64,000 bases of DNA from Escarpia spicata (taxonomy: Eukaryota; Annelida; Polychaeta; Sabellida; Siboglinidae): the NCBI GenBank assembly GCA_963995525.1, contig OZ023210.1:22490656-22554655 (forward strand), in the 5' to 3' direction. Positions 52,841 through 63,022 of the stretch are shown here, piece after piece. The translations under genes were made by a program, and so were the position numbers. The notes under the pieces are model-generated. The model worked only from the letters and a program-made list of their open reading frames with translations. It was not told where the DNA came from and did not search any database. Each line of letters opens with the position of its first letter. Positions within the stretch are counted from its first letter, which is position 1.

Positions 52841-55569
52841 GCTAATCACTGCACTCATAAATTAAAAGTTCATTAAAAATGAATAAATAAATACGTCATC
52901 ATATACTTCAAAGCTTAAAAGTCACAGAAACAAAGGTTAAGTCATAATTATTATTTTACGCATTGCCATACACACGATGGAATACATGAGTGGTGCTTAA
53001 TTAGTCAGTGAAAGAGCATCAGATGGCGAAAGTGGCACTTCATTCCTATTATGAAATACTATGCCGGGATGGTAACTGCAAAAATATGATTCTACGACCT
53101 CAACTTGTCACTTTTTTATTTGTTTTTTATTTACTTGTTAAACCCACATTCAGACTTGGTTCAGCTTTATTGCTGCATAACAAACCCGTAACCATTCAGT
53201 GCACAAACAATTTTATCTTGGCGTAGGTTTATTTAGTACAGTTTTGTTTAAGTGAATGAATTTTTTTTTAGACATTTTATTTATATTAGTCACATTTTAG
53301 TAGCTATATTAATCATTGTATAAGTCTTAGCATTTCTTTTTAGAGGTTTTATTTTCATTAGTCACATCTTAGTTGCTTTATTAACAATTATGTTAAGTTT
53401 TAGCATTTTATACAACATAATTATATACATCCTTGAACAGACTACACTCGGGATATGAGTATCTAAATAAAGTATACTGCTATTATTATCATTACTATTT
53501 TACCATTCTCAAATAATTCAGTCATTTTTAACAACAATTGTGATGGAAAGGTGGATGATTATACTTTATGCAGGTGCAGATAACTCCAGGTATAAAGCTT
53601 GATTACAATGCTGCAATAATGCATCCATGCCACAGCAAATATACAAATATACATTCTGTTTTTCTGCATATATTTGCAACATATGAACTTTACAATGACA
53701 CGGATATCAATTCTGTAAACTGTCAATAACAATCATGGGGGTTGAAAGAAACACCGACTCCATATAGATCAACGTCTACATTTGAAATCTGACATTGAAA
53801 ACATTGGTTTTCCTGCGGAGATGGCTGCTAGGAATACCAGGCAACTGTTTTAGATATGCACACTTCTTTAATGCTGCACATGGTCATGTGTAAGATAAGC
53901 AACAGACTCCAAGGCACAACCGCATTTGTTACGCGTGAAATAACAGTAGGAAAGCATGCCTGCTTGCCAATGCCAGAAAGTGCACTGAAATGGACTCGAT
54001 ACATCAATCATCACTTGTACGTTGACGACACACACATTTATTTAAATTAGCGCAAAATAAATAATTGCATCTTGTCGTATGCTAATATAAATCTGGCAGT
54101 GTAAGTTGTCGGTTTTGTGGGTTCTTTCTTTCATTAGGCAAGTACTGGCTGTTCACACAGCACTGTCAATTTAATCCCCACTGCTTCTGAACACTTGTCT
54201 GTAGCCACATATGTAAATGTGGTATTGGACATGCCCATAATGCACTTAACTCTGCCGTTGCTGGTGTCAGATGAGATTTGGACCTGGGTGAATCTATATC
54301 GACTTTAAGTGGCTTTATATGGTATTACCCAGAAATGGGTATCATTCAATGCTAGACTTACGCTGTGTGTAATTTTAGATCGGTCTATTACATACAGCTC
54401 TACATTCAATGTATATAGGTCTAAAGACTTAGTAATGACAATAATTGGGTAGTATTTTACATAAATGGGCGTAAAGACTAAGTAGTAGTAAACATCCTTC
54501 AGTCTCGTGAGACCATTGATCTGCATCCTGGTGTCAATGATCAGTTGGTAGAGCAGCCTCTGTTGTGGCTGTAGAGGCTGATTCAGGAGTGACAGTCCTT
54601 GTTGCATCTGCTGCACTTGAAGGTGATCTCTGCTCTGCGTTAAGCCTGGTTGTAAAGACTTACTTCCTAGTAATACTGGCTAGAAATGGGCAACACTTTG
54701 CACATACTGGTTCAAAGACTTAGTGTTGCCAGGAAATACTGCAAGAACCTAATTAACGGTGTGTGCCACTGCCTGAATATGACATAATCTGTAGATTATT
54801 AACGTCATCGCGTTTCGACGTATATTGTGGCATGATGATAATCAGAATTTGTATTAGCCAATGTCAGGCCACAGTGCAGCAAGTTGAAATCATACTGGGT
54901 GAATTCAGCAAGAACTTCAATTACGACGGTTGCATAATTAGAAACGCCATAAACGTGTTGGCCAAGACTGCTACTATTTCACCATGTGGCAGATAACTGC
55001 AGGAATTTATAGTCACATCATTGCCAGTTCAAAATGCTGAAGATCAACGGGAGAGTGAATATAACGCCCATAGATACTCACAATAGTGTTTGCTGTATTG
55101 TCAACTCAGAAATTTATCATATACCGTATTCGTTCTATTAAGCGTACATGTCCTAATTAGCTTACACCCCCTTTTTAGTAGCAACCGACGCCGTGATCTC
55201 AATGCCAGCCTTGACTGTTGAATCCATCATTGTGTTTTAAATTCTACCAATATCACACTAGATTCAACGCTTGGTGATGAAACAACATCGAAAGGTCCAC
55301 CTAAATTATCACATTTTTATAGTGTTCTGGAATCGTATGTCAGATGCATAAATCGCTTGTCAGTCATGTCTACTGAGATGGCTGTACTCAGGAACCACAG
55401 GAACCAAAGAAAATGGGTGCACACCTCTGTACGCTTATTGGAACAAAAAATTTGACATATTTCCATATCTCAAATATTTGCTAAGCGTACTGTATGCTTA
55501 ATAGAACAAATACGGTATTTATATTCAGGTAGTCGCACTGGCCGTTGGCATGCAGTATTATCCAATACC
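52841..55569. other. Repeat-poor stretch without a recognised gene
   Basis: I see no exon here. At about 54540-54640 the - strand encodes ITFKCSRCNKDCHS and SLYSHNR in one frame, resembling the Cys-His finger at the end of some LINE proteins, with a stop inside it; it is probably a LINE scrap. AGACTTA..AATGGG motifs recur nearby (54420-54720). Confidence 0.35.
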
Positions 55570-55965
55570 ATTATAACTGATCATATTTTGATATAGTTGA
55601 CTATATATTGATCCTAACACAAGGTTCTATACTTGGTCTGATGCAGTTTATTCTGCACATCAAACACAAACTAGTAGTAAAATGTAATTTATTTGCTTAT
55701 TACACAAACATCTTCTGTTCTGCCAAAGATATAAAACAACTTGAAAATATCATACGCAACGAATTATATAAATTGCAATTGTGGTCAAAAACATTTCATT
55801 GAATATAGCAAAAACTAACTACATGTTATTTTCTGGTCAAGCACAATTGTATGATATAAATATCACGATAAAAAATACACACCTGTCTAGAGTATGTGTT
55901 AAAAAAAGTTATCGATGAATCGTTAAATTGGAAAGAACACATCAGTCAAGTGGTCTAAACTTGTG
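55570..55965 (+). mobile_element. Fragment of a third non-LTR retrotransposon
   Basis: The + strand frame reads TQGSILGLMQFILHIKHKLV, then LFAYYTNIFCSAKDIKQLEN, IIRNELYKLQLWSKTFH and, after stops, VIDESLNWKEHISQV. These match the GVPQGSILGPLLF, FADDTN, INNELxKLxxW and LGVxIDxxLNWxxHI landmarks of LINE reverse transcriptases. The catalytic AD is lost (AYYT). It stops close to a GACT array. Confidence 0.78.
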
Positions 55966-55997
55966 TGTTTGTTTGATTTGTTTGATTAGATGCATTT

Positions 55998-56110
55998 GAT
56001 TGACTGACTGACTGACTGACTGACTGACTGACTGACTGACTGACTGACTGACTGACTGACTGACTGACTGACTGACTGACTGACTGACTGACTGACTGAC
56101 TGACTGACTG
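55998..56110. repeat. (GACT)n microsatellite
   Basis: About 28 near-perfect copies of GACT. Confidence 0.97.
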
Positions 56111-57083
56111 ATTGAATATACCTACCCTCAGACAAATATGAAAATGACCAGTCAATAACATTCTTGAAACAAACATAACAACAAAGACTTAATTTGTATG
56201 CTGTCCTGGTAGATTCTGCATAGAACCTGATTGGTTGCAACTGACCCATATTTGACCGCTTGCCTTGAAGTTGGGCAACATAAATGTGCAAAAGATAATA
56301 ACTGTAATGATAATTATGACTACTTTAGTAATGTAATCAAGCACAATTACTCTGCATTTTTTTACCAACTGTGCACATGTATGATTACTAAAACATTGTT
56401 AATGATTACCCACGATTATGATTCCAGAGCAGGCCCTTGTCAAAGATTGTGAAATTTTCCTATTTACCCATTCTCATTTTGTATTAATATTTATCTGTTG
56501 TGCTCATGAAAACCCTCATTGTACGTAATACTCGTCACACTCGTTATGAATTGGTCATTGGTGTCGGAATGTGGTCAATATTCAGGGGGTCGAGGCTCTC
56601 CAAACATCTCCAACTGCACCCCTTAAGGCTTGCAAAATACTCCAACATCAAACTACCCTCCTGCACTCTCCTTCACACTTAGTACAAGGCCCATTATATC
56701 ACAACGCAAACACTGTTTGGACCTTGTTATTATTATTGCGAAAATAAACCATGTTATGGTCCAGCACAAGATCACGGCATCTAAAAAATTAAAATCCGTT
56801 ATCCAAAGACCCAAACACCCATTATTTGCGAGAAAAAAAAACCTGTTGTGATTTTCCAAAAATCCCGTTCCATTTTCAGAGTGCGATTCCTCGAAGCAGT
56901 AGCTTTCACAGTACAGACCAAGCAAGAGGCTTCCTACTAATATATGCCGCAGTGATAAGTATTTCTTGTGAAGTGTTCAATGCGTAGGGCTCAGATCCTG
57001 GCCTCTCTCCCACACTCTTCACCACGGCAGGTGCACGGCAGGTGGTAGCTCAGACAGGTATTTAAGTGACAATACCGTACTAC

Positions 57084-57208
57084 CGGTCTCAGTCAGCGTG
57101 TGGAGCGGGAGGTGATGTTAGTGCCTCACTGAACTCGCTGTCACTGCTACAGCCTGGACCCGTAATCAACAGCGGACACAGATCTACTCATCATAAGAAG
57201 CTGTGCTG
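57084..57208 (+). CDS. Possible exon of unknown gene
   Basis: An open stretch lies between a possible acceptor (CCGGTCTCAG) and a strong donor (GAG|GTGGGT). It would encode SACGAGGDVSASLNSLSLLQ, then PGPVINSGHRSTHHKKLCW. GC content and codon use look more coding-like than the surroundings. I do not recognise the protein and found no partner exon. Confidence 0.22.
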
Positions 57209-57341
57209 GAGGTGGGTGATGGTTCTATTGCACTTTTATAATATTCGTAGATGTAGGCCAGTGGAAACCCTTGCAAGTCAAATTTTGTAGAAAAAACACA
57301 AAACTCTTGGATTAGTTATTAGCATGGCTCAATCTATATAA

Positions 57342-57680
57342 TAATAATCAGCTTCTATAGCGCCTGTATCCCCAGGAATCTCAGCTCAGAGGCACAACAT
57401 ACAGGAATCATTAGGAAGAATCTTTAACAGGGACAGGCAAGAGTCATCATTAGTGCAAGGGACAGGCAAGAGTCATCATTAGTGCAAGGGACAGACAAGA
57501 GTCATCATTAGAGCAAGGGACAGGCAAGAGTCATCATTAGAGCAAGGGACAGACAAGAGTCATCATTAGAGCAAGGGACAGGCAAGAGGCATCATTAGAG
57601 CAAGGGACCGCCAAAGGTTTGGGTGAGAGTGAGATTTCAAATAAATAAGTTTTGAGTTTTTTATTAAAAGTAGTTACAAA
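57342..57680 (-). mobile_element. 3' end of a LINE with an expanded 29-bp repeat
   Basis: It shares CTTCTATAGCGCCTRWATCC, CCAGGAATCTSAGCTCAGAG and the GGGACAGGCAAGAGTCATCA block with the LINE at 58391-59230. Here the block is expanded into six to seven copies of a 29-bp unit (57428-57605). It carries an ATT-rich 3' tail on the - strand. Confidence 0.75.
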
Positions 57681-57889
57681 TGAACGAAGACATTTTTCTT
57701 TTCTTTCTTTTTACTGTACAAAAGCTTGCAGCATTATTATGTTAAAAAACACAGATATCTCAGAAGGGCAGGGTAGACACAGAAGAATAATTGTTAGACT
57801 CTTAATAAACAAAAGCCATCTTTGTCCACTTGCCGCAATCATAAACATTAATGAAACCCACTTAGTTTGAAACAAAATAGTCCATTAGA

Positions 57890-58020
57890 GATAAAATAAT
57901 GATAGACTTGTATAGTGCCTATATCATTAAGAATCTGCGCACTGTGGTGCAACAAATAAGATTCGTTAGGCATTATATAATGATCACGGACACGTAAAAG
58001 TAATCATTAGAACAATGTTG
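57890..58020 (-). mobile_element. Diverged third copy of the same LINE 3' end
   Basis: ATAATGATAGACTTGTATAG, then TGCCTATATCATTAAGAATC and GGTGCAACA follow the same order as the copies at 57342 and 58391, with about 30 percent difference by eye. Confidence 0.5.
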
Positions 58021-58390
58021 ACCTTAAGAAGACCTGATCTGTAGTATTTTTGCCAGAGGGTCCTATACTGTATAAGATAAAATAGTAAGATTCAGTAATC
58101 ATTATAATTATGCAGCTGAACGTGCATTTAGGGTATGTTGAATATGAAATGTAAGTGTTCTAAAAAATAATATTTATATACACGAAAGAATGTACACCAA
58201 GGAATAAAATATAAAGTTGCAATCGTGATGGTGGGTGGAGTACAGTTCAGCAGTCGGCACAGTCTGTTTTACGTCTCTACATTAAACCAATCAATTGTAA
58301 AGACAGCCCTGTATAACCAGAATCTGCTATGGACAGTGAAACTTCATTAAACAGTTTTGTTGTTGCTATTATCATGGCACTCAATTATAA

Positions 58391-59230
58391 TAATAATAAT
58401 GACAAACTTCTATAGCGCCTAAATCCCCAGGAATCTGAGCTCAGAGGCACAACATACAAAAATCATTGGGCAAAATCGTTAACAGGGACAAGCAAGAGTC
58501 GTCATTAGAGCAAGGGGCCGCCAAAGGTTAGGGTGGGAATGCAATTTCAAATAAATAAGTCTTTAGTTTTTTACGGAAGGTATGTATAGTCTTAGATGAT
58601 TTTAAAGTGATAGGGAGTTGATTCCAGATTTTTAGCGCAGCTACAGAAAAAGCACGTTTGCCGATAATAAGTTTGGTTTTCGGAACTAAAAGTCGTTGTG
58701 AAACAGATGATCTGAGATTCCTGGGGATATCGGAAAAACGAAGGAGACTAAACAAATAGGATGGGTGTTGCGTAGAATGGGTACGATATATGATAGTGGC
58801 TAATTTGAATTGTATTCGATATGTAACTGGTAGTCAATGCAACTGTCTAAGTAGGGGCAGAGATGGTGAGAAACGAGGTGCTTTTAGTACTATACGTGCT
58901 AAACAATTCTGTACACGTTAGAGTTTAGCTAAGTCCTTTTTAGCAATATCGTTTAGGAGAGAGTTGCAGTAGTCAAGGTGACTGCTAATTAGAGATACTG
59001 GTATTGTTTTAGCAGTAGATAAAGACAAATGTCGCCGAATTCGGCGGAAATCACATATATGGTAGAAACAGGATTTACATACTTGAGAAATGTTCTGCTT
59101 AAAGCTGAAATCACTGTCAAAGATAACACCTAGATTACGGACAGTATCTGGTGGTGATGTATCATTACCAAGCAATTTAACTGGAAAGTAGTTATGGCTA
59201 TTCCTAAAACATCTCTGCAAATCCTTGGCT
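58391..59230 (-). mobile_element. L2/CR1-like LINE, 3' fragment
   Basis: The - strand encodes the end of a LINE protein: SDFSFKQNISQVCKSCFYHI, CDFRRIRRHLSLSTAKT, SLISSHLDYCNSLLNDIAKK, and near the C-terminus LLRFSDIPRNLRSSVSQRL, GKRAFSVAALKIWNQLPITL and IHTFRKKLKTYLFE. It is followed by a 3' UTR and a tail of ATT repeats at 58391. One frame break lies near 58800-58915. It is 5'-truncated at about 59230. Confidence 0.88.
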
Positions 59231-59866
59231 CGTCACTGTTAATAATAACTGGGAGCTAACTTTCAGCCAATTTTACAATTGTCAGTGCACTTTCTAGGAT
59301 ATAGTTGGGCTAAAAACTATTTTATGTTTGATGCATATCATAAAGTTTTACCAAACAACATTTTTGGTATAAACCTGGCTCTCCACATTGGGGACTGCGT
59401 ATCCCTCGTGACTTGGATATCCTGTTACTTTCAATTTCATCTCAATTACTGAGGACAACAATCAACCTGGTAGTGACCACCCTTGTGCCAGCATAAAGGT
59501 TGGCTTTGTGAAACTGTTTAAGAAAGCTGACCAGTTGAATGAGACATCATAAAACCATCAAATTCTAACCACAATATATACAGACTAGTCAGTTAATATA
59601 ACACTGCTGAGTGCAGGAAAAACAACTAAGACCAACTAGGGCAGAAGTCATGCTTTGTAAGTCTGCTATGCCATGTACTGTAAGCAGATAAAGGCCTTTA
59701 GTCAGACTGAGGTAGACAGAAAGGGAATCACCAGGAGTGCGATATTCAGTGATCACAGCATCTGGTGAAAAATAGTACTGAAATGGTTAAGACACCAAAC
59801 ACACATGTAACAGATGTTCTGATTGGCTGATGCAGTGCTGCAGCGAAGACTGAACAACAACCAAGG

Positions 59867-60085
59867 ATGGACACTCGCCGGTTTTGCCTCGGAATCACGC
59901 TTGTCGTGTTGCTTGGTTTCAACTCGCTACACCAGGTGTCAGCACAGTCTTATCACTACAGTCATGGCTGGATTCCCGGAAAGCGAACAGCACTGAGAAA
60001 CGCTCAACTACAGATGTACCAAGGCTCCAACAACCGCTGTGCAATACAGCCACAGATAGAGAAACTAATCCAAGACCTCATTGAT
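59867..60085 (+). CDS. GnRH: Gonadotropin-releasing hormone (GnRH/corazonin-type) precursor, exon 1
   Basis: It is the precursor of a secreted, C-terminally amidated neuropeptide acting on a GnRH-type G-protein-coupled receptor. Residues 1-26 form a signal peptide (hydrophobic core LGITLVVLLGF, cleavage after VSA). Residues 27-38 are QSYHYSHGWIPG, followed by Lys-Arg 39-40. The N-terminal Gln would become pyroglutamate and Gly38 gives the amide, so the predicted hormone is an 11-residue pQSYHYSHGWIP-amide, with the Tyr-His-x-Ser-x-Gly-Trp-x-Pro core of lophotrochozoan GnRHs. Residues 41-73 begin the GnRH-associated peptide (NNRCAIQPQIEKLIQDLID). The ATG at 59867 has a good context (CAAGGATGG) and the donor GTAAGT follows 60085 in phase 0. 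An ATTGG (inverted CCAAT) at about 59821 precedes it. An ACGC/CACA microsatellite lies about 20 bases into the intron. Confidence 0.93.
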
Positions 60086-60104
60086 GTAAGTATACTCACT
60101 GTAC

Positions 60105-60175
60105 ATGCACGCACGCACGCACGCCCGCCCGCACGCACGCACACGCACGCGCACGCACACACACATACACACATG
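60105..60175. repeat. (ACGC)n/(CACA)n microsatellite after the GnRH exon
   Basis: CGCACGCACGC runs begin about 20 bases after the donor site. The open frame through it is not coding. Confidence 0.92.
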
Positions 60176-60980
60176 ACCTTCCACAGCAAATTGGGTACGA
60201 GTTCCAAAATTGTTAAACAGTGTTTTGTATCTTTTTGATCTCACAGATTATAAGCTTTAAAATTATACCTTGTTTATTGAAATATCGTTGACAGTAGATT
60301 TTGGTTTATTTTTAAAATGAAGCAAACATTTTAAATATGATGTGTTGACAAAAATAGGTTTACAAATTGGGCAGTATAAAACAATGTATTTTATTAGTTT
60401 GGGATTATTTGTCAATGAAAAGGAACCAGACATTGAAAGATGACATCACAAGATATGCATTTCTGCCAAAATCAAAACATTTATGGGACATGCCTTAAAC
60501 AGCTATTTTTGGCTCGCCTGCAGAATAGGCCCAGTTTGTAGTGGCCGGTCAGAAATATGAATATCTCAAGAAATTGTAAATTTAAGTGGGGACAGAAACT
60601 GGATAGTCTACACTTGTCCATTTTAAAGCCCTGGAAATTTTGTTCACTCCACATTGCTCTAGTGCACTCAGCTGTATAAATGAGTATCTGGCTATAAAAA
60701 CTGCCATTGTATGAAAATAGAACAGAACAGTCTTTTTATGCATTTGTATGTTGATGTATCGCAATTTCATAGCATCTCAAACAAATAGGAATAAAGCCAT
60801 TTTATGCAATTGTAAGCATGTTGAGTGTAGATTCGAGGTTCATTTGGCAAGTGTGAGGATCTCGTGATTCCGCTCAGAAATCATGCAGAGCAATTACTTG
60901 CAAGTGTCACACTGTCCAACAGCCAGGGCAGACACTGCAAGTGGTGACATAACCAGAGCACGTGTTGAGTCTGGCTGGGT
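60176..60980. other. GnRH intron, non-repetitive part
   Basis: I see no exon with a matching phase or GnRH-associated-peptide character. Confidence 0.4.
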
Positions 60981-60984
60981 AGAC

Positions 60985-62715
60985 AGTGCATGTGTTGACC
61001 CAGTCATGGCAGTGCATGTGTTAACACAGCCAAAGCACGTGTTGACACAGCCAAAACAGTGCATGTGTTGACACAACCAATGCATGTGTTAGCATAGCCA
61101 GGACAGTGCATGCGTTGACAAGGCCAGGACAGTGCATGTGTTGACATAGCCATGACAGTGCATGTGCTAACACAACCAGAATATTGCATGTGCTGACACA
61201 GCCATGACAGTGGACATGTTGACACAGCCAATGCATGTGTTGACAAAGCCAAGGTAGTGCATGTGTTGACACAGCCAGGACAGAGCATGTGTTGACACAA
61301 CCATGAGAGTGCATGTGTTAACACAACCAGAATAGTGCATGTGCTGACACAGCCAGGACAGTGCATGTGTTGACACAGCCAGTACAGTGCATATGTTGAC
61401 ACAACCAGGACAGTGCATGTGTTGACACAGTCACGGCAGTGGATGTGTTGACACAGCCAGGACAGTGCATCAGTGCATGTGTTGACACAGCCAGGACAGT
61501 GCATCAGTGCATGTGTTGAAACAGCCAGGACAGTGCATCAGTGCATGTGTTGACACACCCAGGACAGTGCATCAGTGCATGTGTTGACACAGCCAGGACA
61601 GTGCATGTGTTGACACAGTCACGGCAGTGGATGTGTTGACACAGCCAGGACAGTGCATCAGTGCATGTGTTGACATAGCCACGACAGTGCTATGTGTTGA
61701 CACAGCCAGTAGAGTGCATATGTTGACACAACCAAGACAGTGCATGTGTTGACACAGTCACAGCAGTGGATGTGTTGACACTGCCAGGACAGTGCATCAG
61801 TGCATGTGTTGACACAGCCAGGACAGTGCATGTGTTGACACAGCCAGGACAGAGCATGTGTTGACAAAACCATGACAGTGCATGTGTTAACACAACCAAA
61901 ATAGTGCATGTGCCGACACAGCCAGGACAGTGCATGTGTTGACACAGCCAGTACAGTGCATATGTTGACACAGCCAGTACAGTGCATATGTTGACACAAC
62001 CAGGACAGTGCATGTGTTGACACAGTCACAGCAGTGGATGTGTTGACACAGCCAGGACAGTGCATCAGTGCATGTGTTGGCACAACCAGGACAGTGCATG
62101 TGTTGACACAGTCACGGCAGTGGATGTGTTGACACAGCCAGGACAGTGCATCAGTGCATGTGTTGACACAGCCACGACAGTGCTATGTGTTGACACAGCC
62201 AGTACAGTGCATATGTTGACACAACCAGGACAGTGCATGTGTTGACACAGTCACAGCAGTGGATGTGTTGACACTGCCAGGACAGTGCATCAGTGCATGT
62301 GTTGACACAGCCAGGACAGTGCATGTGTTGACACAGCCAGTACAGTGCATATGTTGACACAACCAGGACAGTGCATGTGTTGACACAGTCACGGCAGTGG
62401 ATGTGTTGACACAGCCAGGACAGTGCATGTGTTGACACAGCCAGTACAGTGCATATGTTGACACAACCAGGACAGTGCATGTGTTGACACAGTCATGGCA
62501 GTGGATGTGTTGACACAGCCAAGACAGTGCATCAGTGCATGTGTTGACACAGCCAGTACAGTGCATATGTTGACACAACCAGGACAGTGCATGTGTTGAC
62601 ACAGTCACAGCAGTGGATGTGTTGACACAGCCAGGACAGTGCATCAGTGCATGTGTTGACACAGCCAGGATAGTGCATGTGTTGACACAGCCAGAACAGT
62701 GCATATGTTGACAAA
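60985..62715. repeat. 26-bp satellite-like array in the GnRH intron
   Basis: About 65 copies of GTTGACACAGCCAGGACAGT plus GCATGT. Variant units (CATCAGTGCAT insertion, CACGGCAGTGGATGT, CCAGTACAGTGCATATG) recur in a fixed order, showing higher-order blocks of four to five units, especially in 61380-62700. The Cys/His/Val-rich frames on the - strand (CVNTCTVLAVSTHAL) are artefacts. Confidence 0.95.
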
Positions 62716-62832
62716 ACCTGTATAACCAGTACGTAGACTCCAGCATATGCATTGTGTTGATGTTTTGCAACTTGGACGTGCCACTCTGTAAATCTAACAC
62801 TGCTGGAAACGTGTGATTCCCACAATGCAGTG

Positions 62833-63022
62833 GACTCACACTAACAAGCACACATGCAGGGATTCCCTTGGAGCACGGAAACGCGTCAATGATGCGTTGT
62901 ACGCTGGAATGCCGCATACTTTTTCACCGCATGTGCCCAAAAGACGCAAACTAAAATGTCTGAGAAATCGGAGAAAATTGAGGGGCACTTGTGCAGAATC
63001 CATACCCACCTTGACATGTTGA
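62833..63022 (+). CDS. Candidate terminal exon of the GnRH precursor
   Basis: An AATGCAG acceptor before TGG at about 62830-62833 gives phase 0, which matches the GnRH exon 1 donor. The frame reads WTHTNKHTCRDSLGARKRVN, DALYAGMPHTFSPHVPKRRK, LKCLRNRRKLRGTCAESIPT, LTC and stop. It is short, basic and Cys-containing with dibasic sites, plausible for the end of a prohormone. I do not recognise it as a known GnRH-associated peptide. ATTAAA at 63030-63035 and AATAAA near 63500 could serve polyadenylation. Confidence 0.35.

Noticed and set aside
62813..62832. ATG at 62813 as the start of an independent small protein
   Set aside because: The frame upstream of the possible acceptor shows no signal peptide or conservation clue; reading the segment as an internal-to-terminal exon fits the phase of the GnRH exon better.
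61004..62917. Cys-rich frames (CVNTCTVLAVSTHAL) that look like a repeat protein
   Set aside because: 26-bp array; the pattern occurs in all three - strand frames and has no start or splice context.
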